The notes below the pieces were generated by a model. It was not told the DNA's origin, did not search any database, and worked only from the letters and a program-made list of their open reading frames with translations. Shown piece after piece: positions 14,812 to 23,242 of a DNA stretch of 53,797 nucleotides. Numbering within the stretch: the first letter of the stretch is position 1; each line of letters opens with the position of its first letter. The position numbers and the translations under genes were made by a program. Origin of the DNA: an uncultured Lactobacillus sp. (GTDB taxonomy: Bacteria; Bacillota; Bacilli; Lactobacillales; Lactobacillaceae); contig NZ_CANBCP010000010.1 in the NCBI RefSeq assembly GCF_947367085.1, positions 1 through 53,797 on the forward strand, in the 5' to 3' direction.

Positions 14812-17800
14812 ATGATGCAACAAGAACAACACCCTCGTTTTTCAATTAGAAAGTTAACTATTGGCGCTGTTAGTGTAATGTTTGGTTTGGTATTATTTGG
14901 CAACCAAAACCAAGTACATGCAGCAACAACTAATGAAAATGATAAAGATGCATCAGCAGCTGTAAAAGCTGATGATAAAGACACGACTAGTCAGAGCAAT
15001 GTTACTATCTTAAAAACTAAATCTGATAACTCTGTTGAATCAACTACAGAAGTAAAGGATTCACAGGGAGCAACTGCTTCAAATGATAAATTACAAACTA
15101 AGCAAGTTGCTAAATCTGAAGCTCCTAAGCCAGGCGAAGATTACAATGCAGAATATAAAAAGAATGCCGATGCTCTTTACGAAGATCCAAAAACTAAGAA
15201 TGCCAACGAATCTAAACCAAGTTTTGTAGATAAAAACGGTGTAGAAACCAAACTTACGATTTCTGCTAAAAATAAGAATAATGGTAAAGAAAGTACTGTT
15301 GAAGTAGGTCCAACCAGCAAAAATATTGTCTATAATTCCGGTGTCGCTACTGACGCAAATGTAACAATAACTATTACTAACCCTACTGATAAAACTCAAC
15401 CTATTACAGGCTATGGTGACTATGCCTATATCTTTCCTACTTGGCATGGTGATAATAACTTTGCCATAGACAGTGATCGCACAGGCAAAGACGCTCAAGG
15501 TAGTATTACTTTTGGTGGTAATTATACTGAGCAAGGCTTAACTTTAGGTGGTTTTTCACTTGCTAATCCAGTAGGCTCAACTGGTTTTGGAAAGTCGGCA
15601 GTAGAAGCTGCCCAAGATCCATCTAAGATTGGTGGATTTACTGTAAGTGGTAATTTAGCTGCTGGTAAGACAGCAACTATTGTTGTGCCTTTTAAATATA
15701 AGGATCCTACAAGTTATCCAAGTATTGTTACTTCAGATCAAATAGGTATTTGGTACAAAACTGGTGTTAATCAACACCATACTGAAGTAGAGACTACTTT
15801 GGATAATCAAATTGGAAAGGATTACTTCTTAGTAGATATTACTGGAGTTAATGCAAGTACTAGAGATCTTCACTCAGTTCCCCAAACTGTTATTGATGCG
15901 TTGGTAAAAGATGGCTTATATCCTACTTATCAAAAAGGTGACGCTCAAGTTAATAACTTCTCTGGAGATACTTACCAGCCAGGAAATGATGATTACTTAA
16001 CCGCAGGTGCCCAGGTAAATCTCACTGGCCCTTATAAGCGCTTGGCAGATTTACTTAAAAACTATGGCTACAAGTTAGGCGACTATGGTCGCATTACCAA
16101 TGTACCTAACGGTTACTACTATCATTCTGATTTTAAATTCTATGATGCTCAAGGTAAGCAAATTAAACTTGGCACTGGCAACATTTCTAACTTCTTTATC
16201 CCAGTTGAACAGGTTATTTCTCAAAATAGTGATTCTCCAACACTGTTACAAGCTCAAATGCCTGGCGATGACGACCAAACTTATATCCAAGAAGTTAAAA
16301 ACATGTTTACTCCTGACTCGGTCGTAGATACTTCAAAGATTGATATTCATAAAGCAGGTGCATATCCAGTTAAAGTGTCTAAAGATGGAACGAGTCGCAT
16401 CTATAATGTTGTCGTCTTTAATACATACACACCTGACGCATACAAGACAAACGATCGTCATCACAAAGATTTGACGGCAGATAGTATAATTTTCTCTGAT
16501 AGTGAGCAGCTCTTAAAAGATAATCACTACACAGTTGAATGGGTTCAAGCACCAGATTATACCAAGGCAAGTGATAGCGTTCCCGTAATTATTAAAATTG
16601 TTGACGCTGATGGAAGAGCTTACGAAGTAAAAGATCACGTTAATGTTCAGCAAAAGATAACTGTTAACTTTACCAATGAAGGGAAAACAGTTGATAGTTT
16701 TGATTTGTATAGTTATGCTGATGGCAGAAATACTTTAGGTAGGCAAGTTACAACTGATGATCAAAGCGCAAAAGCTCGCTGGGATGATGTGTTAAGTAAA
16801 TTACAAAAAGACTACGTAATTAATGAATCAGATCTTAAGCAAGCTTTGGCTACTAAGTTTTTATCTCAAGCAGATGATCAAACTCTTGAAATCAAGCTTG
16901 GTAAAAACTCAACCGGAACTCCATTAGTAGATCCCGCAAAACCTACTGTAGAACAAAGAAGTCAAAACTACACCAGAACGATCAACTACGTTGATGAAAA
17001 CGGCAAACAGCTAAAGGACCCAACAGTTCAAACAGTAACTGTAACTAAGTTAGTTTCAGTAGATCCAACAACAAAGAAAGAAACTGACTTAACAAAATGG
17101 AGTACTGCAAACTTTGACGAAGTAACCTTACCAAAGATCGATGGCTACTTCACAACCGAAAAAGATATCGTCAAGGCCCCAGCTACCAAGGATGAAACAG
17201 TAACCATCCACTACACTAAGAAACAAAGTGCAACAGGGGATGCTTTAGTAGATCCCGCAAAACCTGCAGTAGAACAAAGAAGCCAAGACTACACCAGAAC
17301 AATCAAGTATGTTGATGAAAATGGTAAACAGTTAAAGGACCCGACAGTTCAAACAGTAACAGTAACTAAGTTAGTTTCAGTAGATCCAACAACAAAGAAA
17401 GAAACCGACTTAACAAAATGGAGTACTGCAAACTTTGACGCAGTGAAATTACCAAAGATCGACGGCTACTTTACTACAGATAAAGATGTGGCAAAAGAAG
17501 CAGCCACTAAGGACGAAACAATTACTATCCACTATGCTAAAAAACACAGTGCAACTGGTGAACCATTAGTTGATCCAGAAAAGCCAGTTTATCCAATTCC
17601 ACAACCTGAACCACAACCAACTCCAGATCCTCAACCAAATATTCCAGATACTGACAATGACAATACTTCCTCCGATGTCATTGATGTTCCAGCACCTCAT
17701 GGTGAAGATCAACCAACTAAGCCAGAAACTGATAATGAAGAAACAGTTAAACCACATGCAAGTGTAGTTCCAACTGCTACTAACGTAGTTGCAGTGAATA

Positions 17801-17982
17801 CTTCAACTCATGTAGCCGTTTCACATTCAGCTTCTGCAGCTAAGTCTGCTCAAGATGATTCAACTGTAAGACCATTGCCACAAACTGGTGCAAAACAAAA
17901 CAATGCATCACTCATCGGTTTAGCAATTGCTGGAGTGGCAAGTTTATTTGGAATTGCTGCAGATCGTAAAAAGAAAAACTAA
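14812..17982 (+). CDS. LPQTG-anchored surface protein with two Mub/MucBP-like repeats
   Basis: A 1056-residue sortase substrate. It begins with a YSIRK-type export signal (RFSIRKLTIGAVSV) cleaved near QVHAA, which directs septal secretion. Residues about 40-110 are polar linker; about 110-700 form a non-repetitive adhesive region; 704-810 and 811-912 are near-identical repeats (TRTINYVDENGKQLKD, VTKLVSVDP, FTTEKD) of mucin-binding type; then a Pro-rich wall-spanning part (PQPEPQPTPDPQP). LPQTG is at 1022-1026, followed by a hydrophobic helix and RKKKN. The ATG at 14812 follows AGAAGAG. Likely a mucus or host-surface adhesin; the ligand is inferred only from repeat type. Confidence 0.88.
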   Translation: MMQQEQHPRFSIRKLTIGAVSVMFGLVLFGNQNQVHAATTNENDKDASAAVKADDKDTTSQSNVTILKTKSDNSVESTTEVKDSQGATASNDKLQTKQVAKSEAPKPGEDYNAEYKKNADALYEDPKTKNANESKPSFVDKNGVETKLTISAKNKNNGKESTVEVGPTSKNIVYNSGVATDANVTITITNPTDKTQPITGYGDYAYIFPTWHGDNNFAIDSDRTGKDAQGSITFGGNYTEQGLTLGGFSLANPVGSTGFGKSAVEAAQDPSKIGGFTVSGNLAAGKTATIVVPFKYKDPTSYPSIVTSDQIGIWYKTGVNQHHTEVETTLDNQIGKDYFLVDITGVNASTRDLHSVPQTVIDALVKDGLYPTYQKGDAQVNNFSGDTYQPGNDDYLTAGAQVNLTGPYKRLADLLKNYGYKLGDYGRITNVPNGYYYHSDFKFYDAQGKQIKLGTGNISNFFIPVEQVISQNSDSPTLLQAQMPGDDDQTYIQEVKNMFTPDSVVDTSKIDIHKAGAYPVKVSKDGTSRIYNVVVFNTYTPDAYKTNDRHHKDLTADSIIFSDSEQLLKDNHYTVEWVQAPDYTKASDSVPVIIKIVDADGRAYEVKDHVNVQQKITVNFTNEGKTVDSFDLYSYADGRNTLGRQVTTDDQSAKARWDDVLSKLQKDYVINESDLKQALATKFLSQADDQTLEIKLGKNSTGTPLVDPAKPTVEQRSQNYTRTINYVDENGKQLKDPTVQTVTVTKLVSVDPTTKKETDLTKWSTANFDEVTLPKIDGYFTTEKDIVKAPATKDETVTIHYTKKQSATGDALVDPAKPAVEQRSQDYTRTIKYVDENGKQLKDPTVQTVTVTKLVSVDPTTKKETDLTKWSTANFDAVKLPKIDGYFTTDKDVAKEAATKDETITIHYAKKHSATGEPLVDPEKPVYPIPQPEPQPTPDPQPNIPDTDNDNTSSDVIDVPAPHGEDQPTKPETDNEETVKPHASVVPTATNVVAVNTSTHVAVSHSASAAKSAQDDSTVRPLPQTGAKQNNASLIGLAIAGVASLFGIAADRKKKN
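16921..17562 (+). repeat. Two tandem 321-bp in-frame repeats plus a short third start
   Basis: The units begin PLVDPAKP at 16921, ALVDPAKP at 17242 and again PLVDPEKP near 17560, where the repeat breaks into the Pro-rich region. Long stretches are identical at the nucleotide level, including third positions, which points to recent duplication or gene conversion within the gene. Confidence 0.85.
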
Positions 17983-18004
17983 ATAATATTCTTTCTTATA
18001 AATC

Positions 18005-18041
18005 AAAATGGTGAATTCAAAATCGAGTTCACCATTTTTTG
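18005..18041 (+). terminator. Terminator of the 1056-aa surface protein gene
   Basis: AAAATGGTGAA pairs with TTCACCATTTT and is followed by a T6 run. A second, looser AAAGCCT/AGGCTTT pairing is seen at 18050-18114. Confidence 0.85.
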
Positions 18042-18120
18042 TGTCTTCTGAAAGCCTATACAAAATTTGAAAAATATTTTTAAATTTTCTTATTCCTATC
18101 CTTACAGGCTTTTTGCACCT

Positions 18121-18164
18121 ACAAAATGTATTGTTCGGATTCTGCAACATACAATATGTTGTGT
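18121..18164. promoter_or_regulatory. Two NrdR-like boxes upstream of nrdD
   Basis: Compared with the NrdR consensus ACACWATATATWGTGT, box 1 (18121-18136) agrees at 12 of 16 positions and box 2 (18149-18164) at 14 of 16 by my count. They are 28 bp apart centre to centre, slightly less than the usual 31-32. Box 2 also contains the palindrome CAACATA-CAA-TATGTTG (18145-18161). They sit over the -35 region, fitting repression by the ATP/dATP-sensing NrdR. Confidence 0.65.
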
Positions 18165-18168
18165 TTTC

Positions 18169-18177
18169 TGTTAGAAT
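18169..18177 (+). promoter_or_regulatory. Extended -10 element of the nrdDG promoter
   Basis: TGT-TAGAAT lies immediately downstream of the NrdR-like boxes and about 35 nt before the nrdD start. No good -35 exists, since that position is occupied by box 2. Confidence 0.5.
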
Positions 18178-18211
18178 AGACATATGCTATCTAACGAAAG
18201 AAGAATTAACT

Positions 18212-20422
18212 ATGTTAAAGCAACGCCGCGAAATACAAATTAGAAACGACTTAAACATCCCCGAAAAAGTTACTAAACGTGACGGTAGCGTTTATAATTT
18301 CGGACTCTACAAATTACAAGTGATTTTGGAAGAATTAGGCCTTCAAGATCAAGAAGCAACTTTATTACCAATCATTCTTAAAAAATTGGATAATAAAACT
18401 AATGTCCGCGCCCAAGATATTGCGGCAAGCTTTGTTGCCACTCTTAGACAAGAAGGTTTTGTCAAACAAGCTCAAAGCTACATTGACTTCCGCCGTCAAG
18501 ATGAGCTTAATTTTAAAGAGCAAACCAAAACTACTAACCGTTTGCAGCGTTTGGTCCACCACGATCCAACAATCGTTAACGAAAACGCTAATAAAGATTC
18601 GCGTGTCTTTTCAACTCAGCGTGATTTAACTGCTGGTGTGGTAGGTAAGACTATTGGATTAACAATGATGCCTGAACACATTGCTAAGGCTCACTTGCGT
18701 GGTGATATTCACTGGCATGACCTAGACTACACTCCACTTAGTCCGCTCACTAACTGCTGCTTGATCGACTTTAAAGAGATGCTGGGTCATGGCTTTACGA
18801 TCGGAAACGCCAATATAGAGACACCTCATTCTATTGAAACGGCAACGGCCCAAATGTCGCAAATCATTGCTAATGTAGCTTCAAGTCAATACGGTGGCTG
18901 CAGCGCCGATCGCGTTGATGAAGTACTGGCTCCATATGCAGAAAAGAACTACCACAAAAATATCAAGGAAGCTAGCGAATTCTTTGATGACGAAGAAAAG
19001 ATTAAGGCTTTCGCCAAAAAGCGGACCAAAAAAGACATTTATGACGCAATGCAAGCACTTGAATACGAGATCAATACTCTATTTTCAAGCCAAGGGCAAA
19101 CGCCATTTACTACTTTGGGCTTTGGCTTAGGAACTAGCTGGATTGAACGTGAAATTCAAAAAGCTATCCTTAAGATCAGAATTGAAGGTTTAGGCAAAGA
19201 CAAGAGAACTGCTATCTTTCCTAAGTTAGTCTTTACCTTGAAAGAAGGACTTAACCTTCACCCAGGCGATCCTAACTATGACATCAAAGAACTTGCTTTA
19301 GAATGTTCAACTAAGAGAATGTATCCAGATGTTGTAATGTATGACACCCTTAAAAAGATCACCGGTTCATTTAAAGCACCGATGGGCTGTCGTTCATTTT
19401 TGCAAGGCTGGAAGGATCCTGAAACCGGCAAAGAAGTTAACTCAGGCCGGATGAACTTGGGAGTTGTTACTTTGAACTTGCCAAGGATTGCGATGGAATC
19501 AAAGGGTGATAAGGATTTATTCTGGCAAATCTTTAAAGAAAAAGTCCAAACTGCCCATGAAGCTTTGCAAGTTAAAGCTAAACGCTGCCGCGATGCTGTG
19601 CCTGACAATGCGCCAATACTTTATGAATACGGCGCTTTTGGCAAGCGTCTGAATGCAGATGACGATGTTAATAAACTTTTTGTTAACGGCCGCTGCACTA
19701 TTTCACTTGGCTATATTGGACTGTACGAAGTAGGAACTGTCTTTTATGGACCTAACTGGGAACATAACGAAGAAGCGCACCAATTTACGATTAATATTGT
19801 CAAGCAGCTTCATGATTACTGCGCTCAGTGGGAAAAACAAGATCCTAACCACTATCACTACAGTGTATATTCAACTCCAAGTGAAAGTTTGACAGATCGC
19901 TTCTGCAGACTTGATACTGAGAAGTTCGGCAAGGTCAAAGACATCACTGATAAGGAATACTACACTAACTCATTTCACTATGATGTTAGAAAACACCCAA
20001 CTCCATTTGAAAAGTTGAGCTTTGAAGCACCATATCCATACTATGCAGCTGGTGGCTTTATCCATTACTGCGAATATCCTAACTTAAAGCAAAATCCAAA
20101 AGCCTTAGAAGCTGTCTGGGATTGGGCTTATGATAAAGTTGGCTACTTAGGTACGAACACGCCAATTGACCACTGCTTCAAGTGCGGCTTTGCTGGTGAA
20201 TTTAAGGCAACGGCCAAAGGCTTTGAATGTCCTAAGTGTGGTAATCATGACCCTGAAACTTGTGACTGTGTAAAGCGTACATGTGGCTATCTTGGCAACC
20301 CTCTTAAGCGGCCAATGGTTCATGGACGCCACGAAGAAATTGTCCACCGTGTAAAGCACATGAACTTAGGCATGGAAAAGCAAGTGGCAAGTAAAGAAAT
20401 TAGAAAGAACAAGGAATATTAA
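18212..20422 (+). CDS. nrdD: Anaerobic ribonucleoside-triphosphate reductase (class III)
   Basis: A 736-residue oxygen-sensitive glycyl-radical enzyme that reduces NTPs to dNTPs. An N-terminal ATP-cone (VTKRDGSVYNFGLYKLQVIL, about residues 15-105) gives allosteric control. The catalytic barrel includes HWHDLDYTP and SPLTNCCLID. Near the C terminus are the zinc ribbon cysteines (CFKCG, CPKCG) and the radical motif RTCGYLG with the Gly near residue 692. I use ATG 18212 (MLKQRREIQI) after AAAGAAG; the frame is open for 33 more codons upstream but these overlap the promoter and NrdR boxes. Its stop overlaps the nrdG start. Confidence 0.95.
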   Translation: MLKQRREIQIRNDLNIPEKVTKRDGSVYNFGLYKLQVILEELGLQDQEATLLPIILKKLDNKTNVRAQDIAASFVATLRQEGFVKQAQSYIDFRRQDELNFKEQTKTTNRLQRLVHHDPTIVNENANKDSRVFSTQRDLTAGVVGKTIGLTMMPEHIAKAHLRGDIHWHDLDYTPLSPLTNCCLIDFKEMLGHGFTIGNANIETPHSIETATAQMSQIIANVASSQYGGCSADRVDEVLAPYAEKNYHKNIKEASEFFDDEEKIKAFAKKRTKKDIYDAMQALEYEINTLFSSQGQTPFTTLGFGLGTSWIEREIQKAILKIRIEGLGKDKRTAIFPKLVFTLKEGLNLHPGDPNYDIKELALECSTKRMYPDVVMYDTLKKITGSFKAPMGCRSFLQGWKDPETGKEVNSGRMNLGVVTLNLPRIAMESKGDKDLFWQIFKEKVQTAHEALQVKAKRCRDAVPDNAPILYEYGAFGKRLNADDDVNKLFVNGRCTISLGYIGLYEVGTVFYGPNWEHNEEAHQFTINIVKQLHDYCAQWEKQDPNHYHYSVYSTPSESLTDRFCRLDTEKFGKVKDITDKEYYTNSFHYDVRKHPTPFEKLSFEAPYPYYAAGGFIHYCEYPNLKQNPKALEAVWDWAYDKVGYLGTNTPIDHCFKCGFAGEFKATAKGFECPKCGNHDPETCDCVKRTCGYLGNPLKRPMVHGRHEEIVHRVKHMNLGMEKQVASKEIRKNKEY

Positions 20423-21135
20423 TGCCTGAAAAGGATAAAAACAACCAAGAAGGACCTGACGTCCGCGGTAATTTAATTAAAGTTAATATTGGTGGCGACA
20501 CTATCTTTGTCGACGCTAACCAATATAAGCCCCAAGTCGAGCACGCTAAACAGTTAAAAAAGCAGCACCGGATGCCAAAAAATCCTAAGCCCGGTGAGTG
20601 GATATCGCAAGATTATTCTAAGCATAAAATTGCAGACTATAAGCCCTTTAACTTCGTTGACGGTGAAGGGGTGCGCTGCAGTCTTTATGTCAGCGGATGC
20701 TTGTTTGATTGTCCGGGATGCTATAACTTAGCTGCGCAAAACTTTAACTATGGTCAGCCTTACACTCAAGAATTAGAAGACAAGATCATCGAAGATATGT
20801 CACAGTCTTATGTTCAAGGCTTAACCTTATTAGGTGGCGAACCGTTTTTGAATACGTGGGTTTGTTTAAAGTTAATTAATCGCGTCCGTAAAGAGTTCGG
20901 TCATAGCAAGGACATTTGGTCTTGGTCAGGCTATACTTGGGATGAATTACAAAAAGAAACACCCGACAAAAAAGAGATGCTTTCTAAAATTGATATTTTA
21001 GTTGATGGGCGTTTTATGGATGACTTAAAAGATTTAACTCTGCAGTTCAGAGGTTCAAGCAACCAAAGAATTATTGATGTCCAAAAGTCCTTCAAAGCTG
21101 GAAAAGTTGTAATTTGGGATAAATTAGTCCGCTAA
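20422..21135 (+). CDS. nrdG: Anaerobic ribonucleotide reductase activating protein (radical SAM)
   Basis: The activase that uses a 4Fe-4S cluster and S-adenosylmethionine to place the glycyl radical on NrdD. The cluster motif C-x3-C-x2-C is Cys93, Cys97 and Cys100 (GCLFDCPGCYN), followed by LTLLGGEPF. At 237 residues it is longer than the roughly 155-200 usual for NrdG, because about 75 residues precede the NFVDGEGVRC core, including GGDTIFVDANQY and a basic segment. The ATG is within TAATG of nrdD, so the two are coupled. A terminator follows. Confidence 0.92.
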   Translation: MPEKDKNNQEGPDVRGNLIKVNIGGDTIFVDANQYKPQVEHAKQLKKQHRMPKNPKPGEWISQDYSKHKIADYKPFNFVDGEGVRCSLYVSGCLFDCPGCYNLAAQNFNYGQPYTQELEDKIIEDMSQSYVQGLTLLGGEPFLNTWVCLKLINRVRKEFGHSKDIWSWSGYTWDELQKETPDKKEMLSKIDILVDGRFMDDLKDLTLQFRGSSNQRIIDVQKSFKAGKVVIWDKLVR

Positions 21136-21144
21136 GTTCGGTAG

Positions 21145-21179
21145 AATAAGAGAGACGAGTTGTTTCTCTTATTTTTTTG
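21145..21179 (+). terminator. Terminator of nrdDG
   Basis: AATAAGAGA pairs with TCTCTTATT across an 11-nt loop and is followed by a T run. It ends only about 10 nt before the next start codon, so read-through could couple the next genes. Confidence 0.75.
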
Positions 21180-21189
21180 AGGTAAAAAG

Positions 21190-21783
21190 ATGCAAGAAAA
21201 AAATCTGCAATTAGTTGATCAAATTATGACTGCTCTTCAAAAGGTGCAAGATCCCGAGTTGCTCGTCGATGTAGTGAACTTGGGGCTGATTTATGGAATT
21301 GATATTAAAGACCGCCATGCCACTATTAAGATGACGTTAACTATCTCGGGCTGCCCCTTGTCTTCATATTTGCAAAATCAAATTCAAAAAGCAGTCTTAA
21401 GCGTAGATGGCATTGATGAATGCGATATCAAGCTGGTCTGGTATCCGGTCTGGAGCCCAGAAAAAATGACGCAGGCAGCTAAAAAGCAACTAGGGATGCT
21501 CGATAATCAGCAAGCACTTGATCAAGAAGATGAAATTGAAGACACTGAAGCAAAAGAAAAGATCATTGACTTTAGTGTTCCAATTAAAAAGCTCGCTGAC
21601 GAGTATCCTGATTTTATTCAAATTATGTACGATTGTGGCTTTAGCCGGATCAAGATTCCCGGCTTATTGTCAACAGTGGGGCGAGTGATGACGATTCCAT
21701 TAGGTGCTCAGGCGATGCATTTAGATCTAGATAAAATAAAAAAAGCCTTTGAAAACAAAGGCTATAAAGTGATTGATAGCTAA
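21190..21783 (+). CDS. DUF59 (MIP18/SufT-like) plus DUF1858 fusion, probable Fe-S cluster protein
   Basis: A 197-residue cytosolic protein. Residues about 5-95 are a DUF59/MIP18 domain (KVQDPELLVDVVNLGLIYGI, MTLTISGCPLSSY), a family linked to Fe-S cluster delivery. Residues about 120-195 match DUF1858 (IIDFSVPIKKLADEYPDF, MYDCGFSRIKIPGLLSTVGRVMTI), often found with hemerythrin/DUF438 proteins. Cys57 in SGCPLS is the conserved DUF59 Cys. It starts at ATG 21190 after GAGG. It lies between the Fe-S-dependent nrdDG and a DUF438 gene, so a role in Fe-S maintenance or repair under low oxygen or nitrosative stress is inferred. Confidence 0.82.
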   Translation: MQEKNLQLVDQIMTALQKVQDPELLVDVVNLGLIYGIDIKDRHATIKMTLTISGCPLSSYLQNQIQKAVLSVDGIDECDIKLVWYPVWSPEKMTQAAKKQLGMLDNQQALDQEDEIEDTEAKEKIIDFSVPIKKLADEYPDFIQIMYDCGFSRIKIPGLLSTVGRVMTIPLGAQAMHLDLDKIKKAFENKGYKVIDS

Positions 21784-21790
21784 ATAAAAA

Positions 21791-21812
21791 GCTAATCGCC
21801 TGAACGATTAGC
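21791..21812. promoter_or_regulatory. Intercistronic hairpin
   Basis: A perfect 8-bp stem GCTAATCG/CGATTAGC with a 6-nt loop. On the plus strand no T tract follows, so it is not a plus-strand terminator; the A run at its left would only suit minus-strand transcription, where no gene ends. It may stabilise or process the mRNA between the two genes. Confidence 0.45.
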
Positions 21813-21849
21813 CCTACCAAAACCACACTATTTTTCAACAGGAAGCAAA

Positions 21850-23058
21850 ATGAACCAAACTAGTAAAAGACAAGCAGCACTCTTAAAGATCCTCCATTTT
21901 ATTCAAGATGGTGGAGATTTAGAGACTGCGAAGAAAATGTTTAAAGAAGAATTCGACCAAGTTGATGTCAGTGAAATTACGAAAGCTGAACGTGCACTAA
22001 TTGCTGGCGGCCTTGATCCGCGACAAATCCAGTACTTGTGTAATGTCCATGTGGATTTATTTAAAGATAATATTGCCCGTAGTAAAGATAATCCTGATTT
22101 TTCTGTTCCAGGTCATCCTGTGCATACTATTAAGTTAGAGAATCTGGTAATTAAGTCACTGATTGAAGATGCACTCTTGCCAGATTTTGAAAAATTAAAA
22201 AATGGCGATTCAGACGCACTAGCTAAAATTCAAAAAGAATTGCAAGACTTATCTCAAATCGATAAACATTACGCCCGTAAAGAAACGTCGATTTTTCCAT
22301 TGATGAATAAATATGGCATTACCGCACCTCCTCAAGTGATGTGGGGTGTCGATGACAAAATTCGCAAATTAATCAGCCAAGCTATTGAAATTGCAAACGC
22401 TCCAAAGCTTGATATGAGTCGACTTGAGTCGGCTATTAGAAAAGTAAGTTATGAAGTGCGCGAGATGATTGTTAAAGAAGAACAAATCATGATTCCAATG
22501 CTAGATCAAGTGGCAAGCGCCCAAGATTGGTATAGTGTTAAGCAAGAAGAAGATCAAATTGGCTATACATTAATTCAAAAACCAATGAATTGGAAGGTGC
22601 GTGTTGAGCACACTCAGCCGGCAAGCGATGCGGCAACTTTTACTAATTTAGCTGACTTGATTTTGAATTTTAAAGAAGGAAAGCTAAATTTAAAGCAATT
22701 ACATGCAATCTTAGATTTATTGCCATTTGCGATAACTTTTATCGATGAAAATGATAAGGTGGCTTATTTTGGCGGTGGAGCTGAGATTTTTCCTCATTCA
22801 AAAAACGCACTTGGCAATTCTGTTTATTCATGCCACCTTCCAGAAAGCGTGCCAACCGTCAAAAAAATTTTGGATTCCTTTCATTCAGGCCAAAAGGATA
22901 AGTATGAATTTTGGTTTGAACCTAAACGTATGAAGCGATATTTGTACTTACAATATTTTGCGGTGCGAGACGAGTCAGGGCAGTATTTGGGCTGCCTTGA
23001 AGTTGCCCAAGATGTGACGAAAATTCGTAAGTTTAAACAAGAAAAAAAGAGCTTATAA
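21850..23058 (+). CDS. DUF438/hemerythrin-like/PAS protein
   Basis: A 402-residue cytosolic protein in three parts. Residues 5-75 are a DUF438-type helical domain (LLKILHFIQDGGDLETAKKMF, ALIAGGLDPRQIQYLCNVHVDLF). Residues about 85-230 resemble a hemerythrin/HHE four-helix bundle with HPVHTIKLEN, DKHYARKETSIFPLM and EEQIMIPML, whose His and Glu could hold a di-iron site. Residues about 280-400 are PAS-like (LLPFAITFIDENDKVAYFGGG, VAQDVTKIR). Such proteins are linked to oxygen or nitric oxide sensing and Fe-S repair. The gene is probably read with the DUF59-DUF1858 gene 66 nt upstream and ends at a strong terminator. Confidence 0.85.
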   Translation: MNQTSKRQAALLKILHFIQDGGDLETAKKMFKEEFDQVDVSEITKAERALIAGGLDPRQIQYLCNVHVDLFKDNIARSKDNPDFSVPGHPVHTIKLENLVIKSLIEDALLPDFEKLKNGDSDALAKIQKELQDLSQIDKHYARKETSIFPLMNKYGITAPPQVMWGVDDKIRKLISQAIEIANAPKLDMSRLESAIRKVSYEVREMIVKEEQIMIPMLDQVASAQDWYSVKQEEDQIGYTLIQKPMNWKVRVEHTQPASDAATFTNLADLILNFKEGKLNLKQLHAILDLLPFAITFIDENDKVAYFGGGAEIFPHSKNALGNSVYSCHLPESVPTVKKILDSFHSGQKDKYEFWFEPKRMKRYLYLQYFAVRDESGQYLGCLEVAQDVTKIRKFKQEKKSL

Positions 23059-23112
23059 AAATAACTCAGCTAGATAATGTGTCAATTCATCTAGCTGAGT
23101 TATTTTATTTTA
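23057..23112 (+). terminator. Strong terminator after the DUF438 gene
   Basis: A perfect 18-bp stem (AAAATAACTCAGCTAGAT with its complement at 23089-23106) overlaps the stop codon and runs into a T-rich tract. Confidence 0.9.
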
Positions 23113-23154
23113 TAAGGTAAAAAGGGTCTTATCGTTATATTAAATTTCTATTAT

Positions 23155-23203
23155 TTAGCGCTAAGTAAGCGGTATTGACCACCATATAGTGTTAAAATAT
23201 AGA
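23155..23203 (+). promoter_or_regulatory. Promoter region of the giant adhesin with adjacent palindrome
   Basis: TTGACC (23175-23180) pairs with TATAGA (23198-23203) at 17 bp; an alternative is the extended -10 TGT-TAAAAT ending at 23198. The perfect palindrome TTAGCGCTAA (23155-23164) is just upstream of the -35 and may be a regulator site. Confidence 0.5.
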
Positions 23204-23242
23204 GTGATAATTTAGATTAATATTTAAGGGGATTAGACGCAA

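Noticed and set aside
15091..15534. 147-codon minus-strand frame inside the surface protein gene
   Set aside because: Antisense shadow of a long coding region; no ribosome site, promoter or family.
18113..18211. 33-residue extension of NrdD
   Set aside because: It overlaps both NrdR-like boxes and the -10 element; the ATG at 18212 has a ribosome site.
21791..21812. Terminator between the DUF59 and DUF438 genes
   Set aside because: No T tract follows on the plus strand; the hairpin was kept only as an mRNA element.
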